Shown here one piece after another: positions 20,291 through 32,967 of a DNA stretch of 64,000 nucleotides. Under the pieces are notes generated by a model. That model did no database searches. It was not told where the DNA came from and saw nothing but the letters and a program-made list of their open reading frames with translations. This DNA comes from Miltochrista miniata (lineage: Eukaryota > Arthropoda > Insecta > Lepidoptera > Erebidae). The position numbers and the translations under genes are program-made. How positions within the stretch are numbered: position 1 is the stretch's first letter; each line of letters opens with the position of its first letter. The DNA lies in assembly GCA_933228765.1 (NCBI GenBank), contig CAKOGA010000009.1, positions 1,054,001 to 1,118,000 on the forward strand, given 5' to 3'.

Positions 20291-23200
20291 TATGGAGAAT
20301 GATTCACATTATCATCTGTGCTTTATGCAGTCATATTGTTGTGCTGCTATTATGGTGGCGATCATAACAATATAGAAGTTTTTTCAATGATTTAGACTGA
20401 CATTAGGCTTACTTGGATTGGTATGTGTGGAGCGTTTAGATTACACACACATAAATGCATAACAAATTTTGTTGCCCAATAGTAAATGGAGCGTATGTGA
20501 AACAGTATATTGATATTTTTGATTTACTTAACACCTTCAGTCTTGTTTATGCCTATAGTGTTATTTAGATTCCATACCAGGGGCTTAGTGAGCTTTCCCA
20601 ATCACGGAATCGCTCAAGAAAGATTACTGCACAAACTGTACCCTTTTCATAACTAGCCGTATGCATAGTAAGGCATAGAGATTTTTTTTGGGGACGCCAA
20701 GCAGGCGAGATATAAGCGCCTTTGACGTAATAAACGCCTTAGATGAGATAATAGATGGGAAATTGTTAGCTTGAAAGAGCAGTAACTGCGTTTAAAATGA
20801 CAATTCCAGGTGACTGAAGTGAAAGATTCACGCCCAAGCAGAAAGACAGGTGAACTGTCGTGTCGGAATACAGTGCGGCGCGGCGGCGCGGTGTGACCGC
20901 CAGAAGGCGGAATCTAACCAGTGGCGGCAATACTGAAGGCAATGGTGAGGATCGGGCCGAGCAATAGGTGAAATTAAGACTTTGATTCGGATAATTGCTA
21001 ACGACCTTGAGCAACCGCGACACGAGTCCTCCAGACAAGGAATTGTGGTCTTTTATAACTTATTTTAGTTGTACCTTATTGATAAGAACTCATAGTGCAT
21101 TATTTATGGAATTATAATTATATAGATATAGATATAATGTATCACGTTTTAAAAATGTGATATGGCTGAGGATTAGTTGAACTTTTTAACTTCATAACAA
21201 TCTATATGTGTTATAGTGTGGGTTTTCTCAAGAGTTATCCGTGTCAAATACACGTCGGAAGTTTGAGGCGGAAACACATTGTTAAAACGCGACGCAACGC
21301 GTGTTGAGTAGAATCAATTTGTGTTGTTTTCTATGACCAGAGTCACACTATCAATATCCAATGCGCCACCATACGCAGCACATTCTATCTACACATACTC
21401 GGGTAGGACTTCGGATTACTATCCAACGATTTAAGGGGTGGGAGTGGGGGGGAGGGGGGAGGGGGGGGGGTGGGGAACCCCCCCCCTGACGGAAAAGTTG
21501 CGGACGCCCCCCCTTTTTGAGTTATGATTTTTTTAAAATTCTAACCTAACTTTCGCATTTTCTTGTTTTGAAATCGATTTCAAGGTCGAAATTGGAAGAT
21601 GGAAAATGGAGGGGGAGGGGGGAATCCCCCTGACCCCTCCCCAAAGTTAGGAAATCAATAGTTACCTTGAATTTAGATTTTTATTTTTTGAGGTTATGTT
21701 CAATAAAATCGACAACATAAGTAATCGTTCTCCAAATAAGAACTCGTCGACAAGCCAAAAAAAAAATAACCACGAAGGCTAAGGCGGGAGCTCCGCTCCG
21801 CTTCGCTCCCGCCTTAGCCTTCTAACCTAACCTATCCGAGTCGGGGTGTTAACCATTAAGTACTAATTATGGTTGAATTAGGGATGCGTAATTCAAATGC
21901 CGACCTGGGGTTGAAAAAAAAAACTACGCGTCTCCTATACAAGACACAAATTCACAAATAGGGTGTCATTTGAAAGTGTTGACCTTGACCAACCCATAGA
22001 ATGCGTACGACGTTTTACGTTTAGTTTCACATATCGGCAACCGTCATTAAATTATTATAATATTTAATAGCGTTCATTTATATAAATATACGTAATATAA
22101 TAAAATATGCATAAAATTTAACTTAATAACTAAATATAATTATTAATTAAATTTTTAAATGAAGTAAAACATTGTTGTGCGTTAATGTTACGTAAAACAA
22201 AACGTATTGGACGAGCCGAATGTCAAAAACATTGGAAGTGTTTGTGTTCTGTGGTGAAAAGTGACAAATTATTGGTGTTTTTTTACGATTTTCATTATTT
22301 TTTTTCTCGTTAACCATTAATCTCCGCAAGTTAAAACTTCGCGTGTAGGCTTCTAATAATATTAGCTTTGTGTATAAAAAATATGAACCTCAAACTCGAT
22401 GGCAACTAATCTAAAGTTAAGCCCATACTCGCGTTGTGTTTTTAGTGTGTCGCGCACATTAAAAATCCCTGGCGACCATTTTAGGCATGGACTCTATTAT
22501 TGGGGAATATAATATAATTTCTAATTGTAATAGACGGTGACCTTTTTGACCAATTGTACCAAATCATATCATATCATATCAGGTGTTCAAAATATCCCGG
22601 GAGATACCGTGCAATGCACATGGGTAGACAATTTTAGGATTTCTTATCTAATTTCGACGTTTTGTGAAAAGACTTTGTGAGACAGCTAGCAATATCTATT
22701 ATAAAGACCTTTTTTTATTGAAAGAGCTATACAACGGCAGTGGACTGTATGAGTTATTAAGCTAAATATTACACTTGGATCCTTGTAAAAAGACCTAGTT
22801 GACGGACCTCTACTGGTCGAAGACAATACTAGCGGTTGCCGCATGGTTTTCCCTGCGTAGTCCCATTCCTGTGGAGATACGGGAACGTTACTCGGGGAGG
22901 GTGTGCCTTCGCAGTAGTGGAAGAGTTTTTCAAATTGATTCAGTGGTTTTGGAGACTATTCAACGCAAAGAAACAACCATACAGGCAATCGAATCTTTCC
23001 TTCTTATAATATTAATATAGATAATCCTGATTGAAACACTGAGGCACGGAATAACTTTTAGTAGTACGTACACAAGTTTTACTTCCTTGATCTTGATTAA
23101 AGCTAGTGCTAATCTTATAGGTATTTCTAAACACACCTACAAATCGCAAAAATATATATATATACAGAGAAATTTAAGTAAAGATAGAAACATTTTGCGT

Positions 23201-24490
23201 GCCGCCATACGCGGTTTAGAAGTCTCCGTTCGGGCGTTAATTATTGCTGTAGGTGTAGGCGAGTTTCAGAAGCCTGACCGAAGTGCATACGGCTGCAGTT
23301 CACCAGGGTTAGGTGGTATTCTCTGACTAGTTTAGTTTATCAGATTATACTAGTTGCGTATTTCAGTCGACAAACTACACTACAAGAACGCCCTGTAAAC
23401 TGTTAAAAAAAAAGGGCACGTAGGTGTCTATTAGGCCTTAATTTTACGCTGTACACCGGCTGTAACAAACTTCGTACCAGCAGTCCTAATACTGTAGTAC
23501 CACTATGACAAGGAGGGATTTAGTAGGTACCACAAATAGCGTCAGGTTGTTGATTTCTTTTAAGCCCGCTTCAACATGGACTAGTGTCCAGTCAAATGAG
23601 TATACTAAGACATAATGCCCTATAGGGATAATTTAGGACCAAGTAAACTAAGTATAATTCTGATGCTTATTATGGTTACGCTAGAACAGATTCAGTCTTA
23701 CTGGTTTACTAATGCAATATTTATAATTCCGCTAAGACTGAAGAGAAGGTAAAACTGCCTTTTAACAGTATATTTATGCACTTAGACCACTTAGGGCCAT
23801 TTTGTTAGAGGTAAAGGCTAGAATTAAATGTATATCCTATATTCTAACAAAAGTTGACTGGTTCGCAAAATGAAAAAAAGAACCCTGAACAGCTTACGTT
23901 ATCAGAGTTCCTTGTAGAATTTTATCAGATCGTGGGACTGCTGCCTAGAAAGTATTGTAGCATCTGACAGAATGAGACTTGCTACATATTTATTTACCAA
24001 AATAATCCAATGTAACATTATCTATTTACATTATAACTATCTAAACTAACCTAAATCTAAATAATGACATTGTACCCAAAGACTGGCAGCATTTCCCCTT
24101 TAAATAGTTATACCCATTGGTTTAGATAGATGACTGCAGTCTGCCAGTCGACTCGACTAGGAGTTTTCTTTTTCATATTTTTTAACAAATATCGTTAATA
24201 TTCTTATTCTGATAAAAATGGAAAAGAAAACCTTCTAAAGTCTTAAATTTACCGTGACTATTGTAACACATAGAAACCAATGCTTAACTAAATGGTCGAG
24301 AGTTGGAACTTGTGGGGTTAGCCGCTCCTAGTAGTTATTTTAGATAATTTGATTCAATTTAAAACTAGCTAAAGGTTAAGTTCACCAGCTTTTGCTGTGC
24401 AAAAGATGAGGCATTAACAGATGTAGATGGAATTGTAAATTTGAGTTACTTTAACAGTGTATTCAAATTTAACCTGTATCCTCCTGCGGA
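20291..24490. other. Non-coding DNA with a G-rich tract and a perfect hairpin
   Basis: No gene was recognised in 4.2 kb. Bases 21433-21490 are runs of G, then C. Bases 21605-21645 repeat a similar G-rich/C-rich pair. 21774-21822 is a perfect 18-bp stem with a 13-nt loop, followed by AACCTAACCT. Short open frames at 20766-21038 and 22799-23020 show no family resemblance. Confidence 0.5.
21774..21822. repeat. Perfect 18-bp inverted repeat (hairpin)
   Basis: GAAGGCTAAGGCGGGAGC at 21774-21791 is mirrored exactly at 21805-21822 with a 13-base GC-rich loop. It sits in a GC island in AT-rich DNA and is followed by AACCTAACCT. It may be the terminal hairpin of a small transposon. Confidence 0.6.
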
Positions 24491-25492
24491 GTAGGGTCAA
24501 GTGTTCAACAATGAAACACTAAAAGTTCATAACCTCGTACATCTCATGTTTTTGCTGATAGAAGTCTATAATTTTACAGGCATGTAGTCAATATGATTGG
24601 GTATCGAATGTCATTTATAGATTTTTTAAAATAAAGTGATTTGAATCGACAAAGAAATAAAAACTAAGAAATGGGATTTGTGTCATTGTGTCCATATAGG
24701 CGTACACAATGAAACACCATATATTCAACAATGAAACACCATAAATAAACTGTGCCTAATTCAAATTTTGTTTAATGTAGGTAGTTATTAAAGAAAGAGC
24801 AGTCCGTTTCTACGTTAAATGCAGTGGCACGACGTGCCATGCTGCATGCTTCAGGCTTTTTTAATGACAGTTCTGCATGCCCTGATTTATAAGACCGTAA
24901 ACATTCGATTCCAGCCATTTTCCCAGCCAACAGAATATCGAATATTGTTAATTTTTGCCATTTGGTAAGCAATACGCCCCTCGTCCTTTTTACAGCTTTG
25001 TTACGCGCCATCTTAAAATTAAAACAAATTTTAATAGATAAGGTTACACAATATCAACCAATAAAAATCTATAAAACAGTGTTTCATTGTGTCCATTGTT
25101 AAACTGTTTCATTGTTGACTACCTAGGGTTTATCTAACTAACTTTTAATTTATGTTCACAAAATTGTAACTTTGAAACAAATGAAATATGCCAAAATAAT
25201 CTACAAAACATGAAGAATGCAGGATAATCATAAAAAATATAATATTCCTAACCATTAAATAATGAAAAATCTTTAAAGATAGCCAGAAATACTTCAATTT
25301 TTGACGAAAATAGTAAAAATGAGCCGCAGACGCGTCTTTTCTTACGCGGTGCCGCCGCAAACTGGGATACGCCGGTGGTATCTGTTGAGTGTCCTTACGC
25401 GATATATTGCACTATCTGCCAACGTCGCGTTTTGGAAATATTACTATGTTTTATTGTGTACCACTGTTTCATTGTTGAACACTTGACCCTAC
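24491..25492. mobile_element. 1.0-kb DNA transposon with perfect 28-bp terminal inverted repeats
   Basis: 24491-24518 and 25465-25492 are exact reverse complements (GTAGGGTCAAGTG.. and ..CACTTGACCCTAC). If the ends are GGGTCAAG, a TA target duplication is possible at both sides. The subterminal regions carry more copies of CAATGAAACAC in both orientations (about 24708, 24731, 25080, 25104), as expected for transposase-binding sites. The only ORF of note is 24772-25011 on the minus strand. Too small to encode a full transposase; probably non-autonomous. Confidence 0.75.
24772..25011 (-). CDS. Small ORF (79 aa) inside the terminal-inverted-repeat transposon
   Basis: Starts MARNKAVKRTRGVLLTKWQK and ends near the left subterminal region. 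The N-terminus is basic, compatible with a DNA-binding segment, and the rest has no recognised motif or catalytic residues. It may be the remnant of a transposase N-terminus left by internal deletion. I do not recognise the family. Confidence 0.3.
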   Translation of the reverse strand: MARNKAVKRTRGVLLTKWQKLTIFDILLAGKMAGIECLRSYKSGHAELSLKKPEACSMARRATAFNVETDCSFFNNYLH

Positions 25493-27197
25493 CTAATCTT
25501 GTATCTTACAAAATATCCATAAAAGCGATATTCTATAATTTAGATTACGTCCAAGAGTCTCTCTGCAAAAAGAGTAGGTAGGTACATAACATTATGAGAA
25601 TAAGAAATTCATCAGAATCTTGTGGCTGCACCACACAAGAAATATAGGTATCGTACCTTGCAGTTTCTTTTATTCAAATACCATTTCTAAAGTAATACCA
25701 TACTATTTCTAAGTAAATAGTAGTCTAATAATTATATGTCTAGTTTTTATCCTGTATTTGTGAAATAGGAAGGTTTTACTAACCAAAAAGTTCCCAATAA
25801 ATCTTGCGAATTTATAACATGTAGGTACATCAACCATAAAAAAAAAGTCTTTCTTGTTATCATAGTAGACTGCATAAGGTCAATGACACTTTATGGGTAG
25901 TTACCCAGTTAAACAGTGGTAGGTATACGCTCTTGCGACAGGCTACCAACCGAATTTGAAGGTATTGGTATGGTTAGATTAATCAGAGTATCTCAGTGAT
26001 TGACTTAAGAATGCTTATACATTTTGCATTGACACATTTTATGCGCATATCATGATTATTTTATATTATTATTATTATTTGACATAATTCGTACCTACCT
26101 ATTTCAGATTTATGTTTGCAAACGTTTGACACAATTTATTATAGTATGATATGAAATTATTAATTATTAATTATTGACATTATTACACGAATGAAACTAT
26201 TATTACATTATAAGACACCAATTATCATCTGAGATTTTTATTAATATTTAAAATGATTATCTAAAGTCATTATTATTTGCATGACAATTTAGTAAAGTTA
26301 GTTTACAGTATCGGAATTTAATCTATCGATGTATTTATGCCCTAAGTTACAATTCATTAATTAAAATTGTCGGCAATGATAAACACATTGTAACATTATC
26401 GAATTAGGGAAACCTGTAAGGATAGATGTTGATATAAAAAAAGTAACTTCGAGAATGCCACAAGAGCTGCCTTAAATACTATATTTATGTGTCCTTAGGG
26501 CTAAGGTATATAGGTATATTGTGGCTTCATCACGTTGCCTGAAACTAGACGATTATTAAGGTTAAAAGAACTCTATTTCTCATAAGGACAGTAGTTCGCT
26601 TAAAATGAGATTAACAATTTAATTTACAAATATTATTTAAGTAATATTATTATGATGGTAATATTAGATACCTAATGAATTTTTTATGAAAAATCACTCG
26701 CTTTTACTAGTTGTATTCCACTATTAAATATATTTTACACTAATTGCTGACACATGTAATGATTTCTTTTGCTGGAAAAGGAAACCTGGAAGTGATCTGC
26801 AGACTCTGCTGGGTTTTAAAAAAAATGATCACTTTTTAGATTTTACATTTGTAAATAGTTTCAGCAGGCGGTCTGCTCTGTGAACTGGTTACTTGTTGCC
26901 TTTGTTTTGTATTCTTGACGTTTCGCCAGACTCAAGTTCTCACTTATAGTTTTACAAACTAAATAATGATTGAGTTAATATTATAAGCCTATAGACTATA
27001 GACAAAGTAGATAGAAGATATAGAGAAGGTTTAGGTTTAATTTAACTTTAAGATTTTGATTTAGCATATTATAAAAAGCCGCATAAAGGTATTATTGTTA
27101 TGTACGTTATGTATAAAAATGTGATTAGTTCAATATACAGGTCCGAATGTTGTGATTACTGCGTGCTCCGGAGATAGCACGCTGTCTGATGGCCGAA
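25493..27197. other. AT-rich non-coding DNA
   Basis: No gene was recognised. ATTATT/TTAATTATT low-complexity runs occur around 26060-26180. Just before the next repeat, CCGAATGTTGTGATT occurs at 27143-27157 and again at 27193-27207, the second overlapping the repeat's start. Confidence 0.45.
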
Positions 27198-27638
27198 TGT
27201 TGTGATTTTGCTAAAACCATTCAGTTTTAGGTAGTAATAAGTTATTTTTGTGATGTCAACACCGCCTCATAGTAGAATGATTAGCCTGTACATAAAACAT
27301 TTATTGATTATTCGAAAATAGTGGGTAGTTGAGTTGACATAAATGTTCAGTATGAGGTGGGATTTGTTGAAAGGCGATAAAAAGTGAATATTCTGGAAAA
27401 AGAACACATTCTGTTTCCAGATCGAGTTCAGTAAAGTGCTAATTAGTTAAAGTAGAATATTTGTATTAATTAATAGTTAGTTGTGCAAGTATTAGATAAA
27501 TTGTGAAAATAAAAATGTAACGAATCTACAATCATTGGATTGTTATTTATTTTATCAAACCATTAAGTGGAAATATACGAGTAGTATCTATTATACGAAG
27601 AGCAGAAGAATAAATGGCTATGTACATCATTGGAGTAT
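27198..27638 (+). repeat. 440-bp dispersed repeat, copy 2 (LTR-like)
   Basis: Direct repeat of 17728-18165, about 9.5 kb away in the same orientation and almost unchanged, so the duplication is recent. Flanking bases differ between the copies and no target-site duplication was evident around either. Confidence 0.55.
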
Positions 27639-27829
27639 TTAGTAGTAAGTAGTGTAGTCAATCTATTTCGTTTGGGACTATTTTTTCTGACGACGTTTGT
27701 GACGTTTGTATATGCGCATTCGTGCTAAATGATCATTCAGTGGCTGCTGAAGTATAGAGAGTAGTTAGAATACGTACTTACTGCAACCCTACTCAGCATT
27801 TTGGAGTTGCAGAGTCCTTTCCACCAAAC

Positions 27830-28650
27830 TACCGGGTGCATTTCGGATAAAATTTTCCATATATCCATATAATCTCTATGACATTAATGGTTGGCCAGCT
27901 TCCTGAGCGGGCGGCGTATACGGGTTCTCTGTGATGGTCAGGCTTCCTGATTTTTGCAGGTAAATGAAGGAGTACCACAGGGATCGGTATTGTCCCCAAC
28001 TCTCTTTCTTCCTCATATCCATGACATGCTGTCCCTTGCTTGAATACATTCATTGTTATGCGGATATTAGTACCCTGCATGGGAGCTATTCTGGCCGTCC
28101 AGCTGATGGGTGACGTGACGTGGAGGAAAAGAGATGGCAACTCGTGGCCGATCTCGACCGGGACATGAGTCGCATTGCCCATTGGGCTCATACAACCTGG
28201 TCTAGTACAATGCCAGAAAATCACAGGCGTGTGCGTTTATAGCTAAGAAGTCCCCATTTCTCCCCCTACCCTCTATTCAGAACATTACTACACTAAAGGA
28301 CAACCTGGAGATCTTCGGTAGGTATAGACGTCCGGCGTGAGCTCAATCACAAAAACTACATAGAGAGCTGTGTTGGGCTGGCCTCGCGGAAACTAGGAGT
28401 CCTAAATAAGGTGAGGCGGTACTTCACGCCACAACAGAGATGTTAGCAGTACAAGACGCAGATTCGCCCCTGCGTCGAATACTGTTCTCATCATTGGGAT
28501 GACTCCGCGATGTACTTAGTTGACGCTATGCAGAGAGGCAGAGCCGTGCTATCCGAATTATTGTTTGTCCTCAGATGGCGGAGGTTGGCGTTCGCACGTT
28601 CGTAGTTTCGGGTTACTTGTCGCTTAGAGCGGATGAATACACACACAGAG
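27830..28650 (+). pseudogene. Degenerate Jockey-type reverse-transcriptase relic
   Basis: The plus strand around 27970-28035 still encodes EGVPQGSVLSPTLFLPHIHD, matching the motif-B region of the intact Jockey element at 36900-36965 in this window. An HCYADDSTG-like region follows (28050-28090) but is broken by stops and shifts. Downstream matches correspond to the palm-thumb region (for example ASRKLGVLNKVRRYFTPQQR with errors). Many indels make it an old dead copy of the same broad family. Confidence 0.65.
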
Positions 28651-29159
28651 ACAGGCTTTTTATTTAATTTTATTTAATTTTATTATATTTGATTAGATAG
28701 CACAGAATATTAAAACGTAACTATTTATTGAATTATTAACAAGAAGCCCTGAGACGGCTTCACCCAACTGCCCCTCTGTGAAAAAGAAAGTTCACTCCGA
28801 TTGACGTTGTTATTCTTGTTTTATTTCAAACTTTGAACAGATGATCCACGTGACCTTTTGATGTAATATAATGCAAAAGAGTCACAGACTTCATACAAAG
28901 TCTCGCCATAAGCCCGTCTGCAATCTATTTTATAGGTAGGGGCTAAAATAAACAAAGTTAGATTATCTCTAACTAGTTAGTAATACTGAAATAGTGCGTA
29001 CTAAATGATATATACATGTAACTATACATTACCTAGATGTTACATATGCTAAATATGAAAAAACCCGAATAAATTCCCAATCGGGTTTTTTCCCTGGGTT
29101 TTTTCCCGGTTTTTTCCCACATTTGGGTTTTTTCCGGGCAAATTCCCATCTCTACGCCC
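28651..29159. other. Non-coding DNA ending in a GGGTTTTTTCCC tandem motif
   Basis: 28656-28690 is TTTTATTTAA-type low complexity. 29060-29150 repeats GGGTTTTTTCCC-type words five to six times in mixed orientation (the unit is nearly palindromic), a short minisatellite directly before the Jockey element. Confidence 0.5.
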
Positions 29160-29650
29160 TGCAGAAGACCGCGGTAATAGTAACCTGACTCCGGTTGGGT
29201 TATGTTCTCCGTCGGTTAGCAGGGATCCAGAGCTCATTGGGGCGACTTTGTGCCGGTGACGGTGAGACCAGAGGCTTACCTGGCTCCATTGGCGGATAGA
29301 GGCGCGGAGTATTGGTACGGCGGTCAGGGAGACCCGGTGAAACGGTTGACCGCTGACCGCCCGCAGGCTGTACGGAACCCGAACCTGGGGATCACTTAAT
29401 CTCCGCCCCAGGAGGCTGAACCAGCAGCCTGTGTAAAGTCCCTGGTGCTGTGGTCGTGCCGGAGGAGGATACCGGAGTGGACGCGGCCACTGCATTGGGG
29501 GGGGACCGGGGGCCCTTCCGTACGCCGTGCCAATCTTCCGCATTACCTTTGTCTGCCTTTGGTGAGTTGGAGCCTCGCTTAGTCTCCTGCGCCAGCGGCA
29601 CACAGGCGCCCCCTCAACCTTCTTAATTCCCCTTTTTAAAAAAAACAACC

Positions 29651-30288
29651 ATGGCAGCAAAAAGGAAAAATAAAAGGGTATCCACAGCGGCATCGGCGTC
29701 CACACTTCAAGTGGACTTTTGCAACATCAGAGGCATGCGCGCGAACATCAACGTAGTCCACCACCATCTTGAAACTGCGAAGCCGACCCTTTTTTTCTTG
29801 ACGGAGACGCAGATCTCATGCCCGGAAGATGCATCTGACTTAATGTACCCTGGCTACAAGCTGGAGTACCACTTTAGGCGGAAAGCCGGGGTGTGTATGT
29901 ACGTCCGGGATGATGTCTGCTGTCGCCGTCTTACAAGCCTCGAAGACAGGGACCTGTCTACGTTATGGGCGCGCGTGGATCACGGGGGCCACACCCGGAT
30001 CTACGCGTGCGTGTACAGGTCTCACAGCGGTAACACGGACACAGTTCGCCTTTATGACCACCTGCAGCAGTCGACTGACAGGGTGATTGAGCAGTGTCCC
30101 TCCGCGGAGATAGTGATTTTGGGAGATTTCAACGGTCATCATGTTGACTGGTTGGGCTCCCGGACCACCGACTTTGCGGGAAAAGCTGCTCACGAATTTG
30201 CCTTGACCTATGGGTTCTCCCAGCTGGTTAAATCCCATACAAGGATACCAGACAGGGAGAACGAGCATAGTGCATTGCTGGACCTCCT
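29651..30288 (+). pseudogene. Jockey ORF2, endonuclease part (interrupted)
   Basis: Begins at an ATG preceded by an A-rich leader. EEP endonuclease signatures are present: LQVDFCNIRG near the start, FLTETQI, and EIVILGDFNGHHVDW. The frame is clean to LLDLLL at about 30288, where the CAATA-tailed 3' end of the nested element begins. The missing SDH motif is found across the insertion at 35594-35625 (PLGSSDHCVV). Confidence 0.8.
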
Positions 30289-30672
30289 GCTATTGTATTG
30301 TATTGTATTGTATTTTATTTCTTAACAATGATACATTGTGTTGAAAAATATAAAATTCCTAATCTAAGTACATAAATAATAAGATAAAATCGACTAAGTA
30401 TATATCAAATCGTTTAACACAAAAAAAATGAAATTGTCACATCAGCAATAATCACTTGACTTCTTTGCATTATTATTATACAAAATGTCACAAATTAAAG
30501 TCAAAAAGTAGGTAATTAAATTCTGCATAACATGTCAGTCCAATAATAATAGTCTATAAAGCTAACGTGTAAGGATAAAAAAAAAAGACTATATTATTCC
30601 CACCACCACAATGAATGTTTACATAATTATCAATGTCAGTTCATACAAAAATTAATGTCAATCATGTCAAAT

Positions 30673-32967
30673 TTATAAAATAAACTCATCCAAAGAATAG
30701 AAACACTTCTCAACAAGAAAATCCCTAAGCATGCTTTCGAAATCTTTTGTGTAGATGGCAGTTTTAATGCCTGGGGGAAGACTGTTGAAAAATTTAACAG
30801 CGTTGTAGGAAGTTCCGTGTTTGACCACATCAAGTGTAGGCGAAATGATGGATGGAATATCTTTTCGCCTTGTGATTTCACGTTTTAAGCGCACGTCCTC
30901 GGTTTCAAATTTATGTATGTTTTTGGCGAGATACGTAAGCAGAACCATTATATAAAGGCTAGGTACTGTGAGTATATTTAATTCCCTAAAATATTCCTTA
31001 CATGAGTGTAGCTGACCAATTCGCACCATTGTTCTAATTGCCCTTTTTTGAGCAATGAAAGCTTTTTCTATATTATACTTATAACTGCCACCCCAAAAAA
31101 TGATGCTGTACCTCAATTTGGATTCCACTAAGGCAAAGTATACCATTCTAAGTTGATCCCGAGTTACTACATCTCTTAGACTTCTCAGTACGTAACAGGC
31201 TGAGTGTATGCTAGATTCTATCTGTGTTAATTCATACTTCCAGTTCAGCAGACAGTCTAGATGAACTCCTAAAAATTTTACTTCAGCTACTGAGTCTATT
31301 ATATCACCACCCAAATTACACGCCAATTTATCCGAGGTTTTACTTGTGGTCTTAAATAAGATAATCTTTGATTTAGATGTATTAGTTTTCAAACCATTAT
31401 GATTGAACCACATATGGAGACACTCCAAAGCTACATTTACTCTCCAACTTAAATCGGCAAGGTTTTCAGCTGCCACAATAGCGTTTGTGTCATCTGCGTA
31501 AATCGTCAAATTAGTATGTCCCTGCGTCTCACTTACAATAGTGCTTATCAGGTCATTTATAAAAATAATAAAGAAAATCGGTCCAAGCGTAGAACCCTGC
31601 GGAACTCCCATTTTGATTTTTACCAGTTCTGACTTATAAGTCTGTTCATGTTTTTTGCGTAGCGTACCAACTTGCTTATACCTGTCCACTTTGATTTCTA
31701 CATACATATGTCTGTTACTTAAGTAGGACGTAAAAAGCTGTTTAACCGCACCCCTAACTCCATAGTAATCAAGTTTTTCTATTAGGATGTCATGTTTGAC
31801 AGCATCGAAGGCAGAACTCATGTCCAGAAATATTCCTGCAACTCTCTGTTTGTCATTTAACTTATAAAGTACGTCATTCATTAAATTGTCAATTGCATCT
31901 ACAGTTCCTACTTTCTTTTGGTAGGCAAACTGTCTTGGATCTAAAACATTATTTGTATACAAATGCCTTAACAATCGACCCTTCAGTAATAATTCAAATA
32001 TTTTAGATTTTGTGGGCAGTAGTGATATGGGTCTATACATTTTAGGATCCTGTTTTGAGCCTTTCTTATGGATAGGCACAACTTTGGCTATTTTCAACTG
32101 ATCCGGATATACACCCTCACTGATACATAAATTATAAAAGTTACTCAAAGGTTCCGCCAATATATCTATGTTGTCCTTAATAACTGTTACAGGCACGTCA
32201 TCATACCCACATGATGGTTTGTTTTTCATCTTCCTGACTATTCCAAAAACTTCTTTCGGGGTAACTATGTCGAGGACCATTTCTCGTTCAACTCTATTAG
32301 TGTTTCGTTTTAGAGAATCCAAGGCTGTATCGCGATTGATGTTCCCCGAACTTGCAACTGAGTTAAAAGCTGCTACAAAAAGATCTGCAATTTCAACAGG
32401 ATCAGACGTAGTATAGTCTTCCTTTGCAAGGGTGTAACTTACTCTCTCCTTTGGCTTTTTATTTCTGTGTCTGTTCACTATCTGCCAGACATCTCTAGAA
32501 ACATTCTTTGATCTTGCCAAGGCCTTTTGCACTGCAAATCTTTTTGCTTTAGCTATAACCCTTCTATAAATATTAATATATCTTTTTGTGTACAAAGCTA
32601 ACGAGGAATGAATAGTACCCCTAACACATAAAAATCGTTTCATTTTACTTGAAACCTTAATGCCCTTTGACACCCATTTCAATCCAAATTCATGTCTAGC
32701 CTGTACCTTAATTTTAACTTTTTTAAAGCTATTTTGAAAAATGTCATTAAATCGTGAGATAAAAGTATTGATGCCCATGTCAGTCCAGTCATTCGCCTGA
32801 AGCGATTCTCTAAATCTAATTTTGTTCCTTATATTAAACATTCTCTTATAAATTATTCTATACGCATTATACTCCTGATTAAAATAATTTCTTTTGTGAA
32901 TTGAATTAAATATTAGGGCTGCATGTCCGTCTGCTAATCCATTGTGGTCAACTCTGCATTGTGTCAT
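30673..32967 (-). CDS. Element B ORF2, reverse-transcriptase part (764 aa)
   Basis: Starts within the end of the endonuclease domain (HNGLADGHAAL carries the last Asp-His of EEP nucleases). The reverse transcriptase follows: MYRPISLLPTKSKIFE, motif A GIFLDMSSAFDAVKHD, GVPQGSTLGPIFF, and catalytic YADD at residues 490-493 (bases 31489-31500). The C-terminal region (FWGGSYKYNIEKAFIAQKRA) is of the type seen in CR1/Kiri/Rex-like elements. It is open to a stop at 30673 and looks undamaged apart from the frameshift at its front edge. Confidence 0.85.
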   Translation of the reverse strand: MTQCRVDHNGLADGHAALIFNSIHKRNYFNQEYNAYRIIYKRMFNIRNKIRFRESLQANDWTDMGINTFISRFNDIFQNSFKKVKIKVQARHEFGLKWVSKGIKVSSKMKRFLCVRGTIHSSLALYTKRYINIYRRVIAKAKRFAVQKALARSKNVSRDVWQIVNRHRNKKPKERVSYTLAKEDYTTSDPVEIADLFVAAFNSVASSGNINRDTALDSLKRNTNRVEREMVLDIVTPKEVFGIVRKMKNKPSCGYDDVPVTVIKDNIDILAEPLSNFYNLCISEGVYPDQLKIAKVVPIHKKGSKQDPKMYRPISLLPTKSKIFELLLKGRLLRHLYTNNVLDPRQFAYQKKVGTVDAIDNLMNDVLYKLNDKQRVAGIFLDMSSAFDAVKHDILIEKLDYYGVRGAVKQLFTSYLSNRHMYVEIKVDRYKQVGTLRKKHEQTYKSELVKIKMGVPQGSTLGPIFFIIFINDLISTIVSETQGHTNLTIYADDTNAIVAAENLADLSWRVNVALECLHMWFNHNGLKTNTSKSKIILFKTTSKTSDKLACNLGGDIIDSVAEVKFLGVHLDCLLNWKYELTQIESSIHSACYVLRSLRDVVTRDQLRMVYFALVESKLRYSIIFWGGSYKYNIEKAFIAQKRAIRTMVRIGQLHSCKEYFRELNILTVPSLYIMVLLTYLAKNIHKFETEDVRLKREITRRKDIPSIISPTLDVVKHGTSYNAVKFFNSLPPGIKTAIYTKDFESMLRDFLVEKCFYSLDEFIL

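Noticed and set aside
22799..23326. Plus-strand ORFs of 73 and 79 codons
   Set aside because: Isolated, with no motif, splice context or neighbouring coding signal.
32964..32967. ATGA overlap in element B as a designed stop-start like TAATG
   Set aside because: The last endonuclease motif lies in the downstream frame, so a frameshift mutation in a single ORF is simpler.
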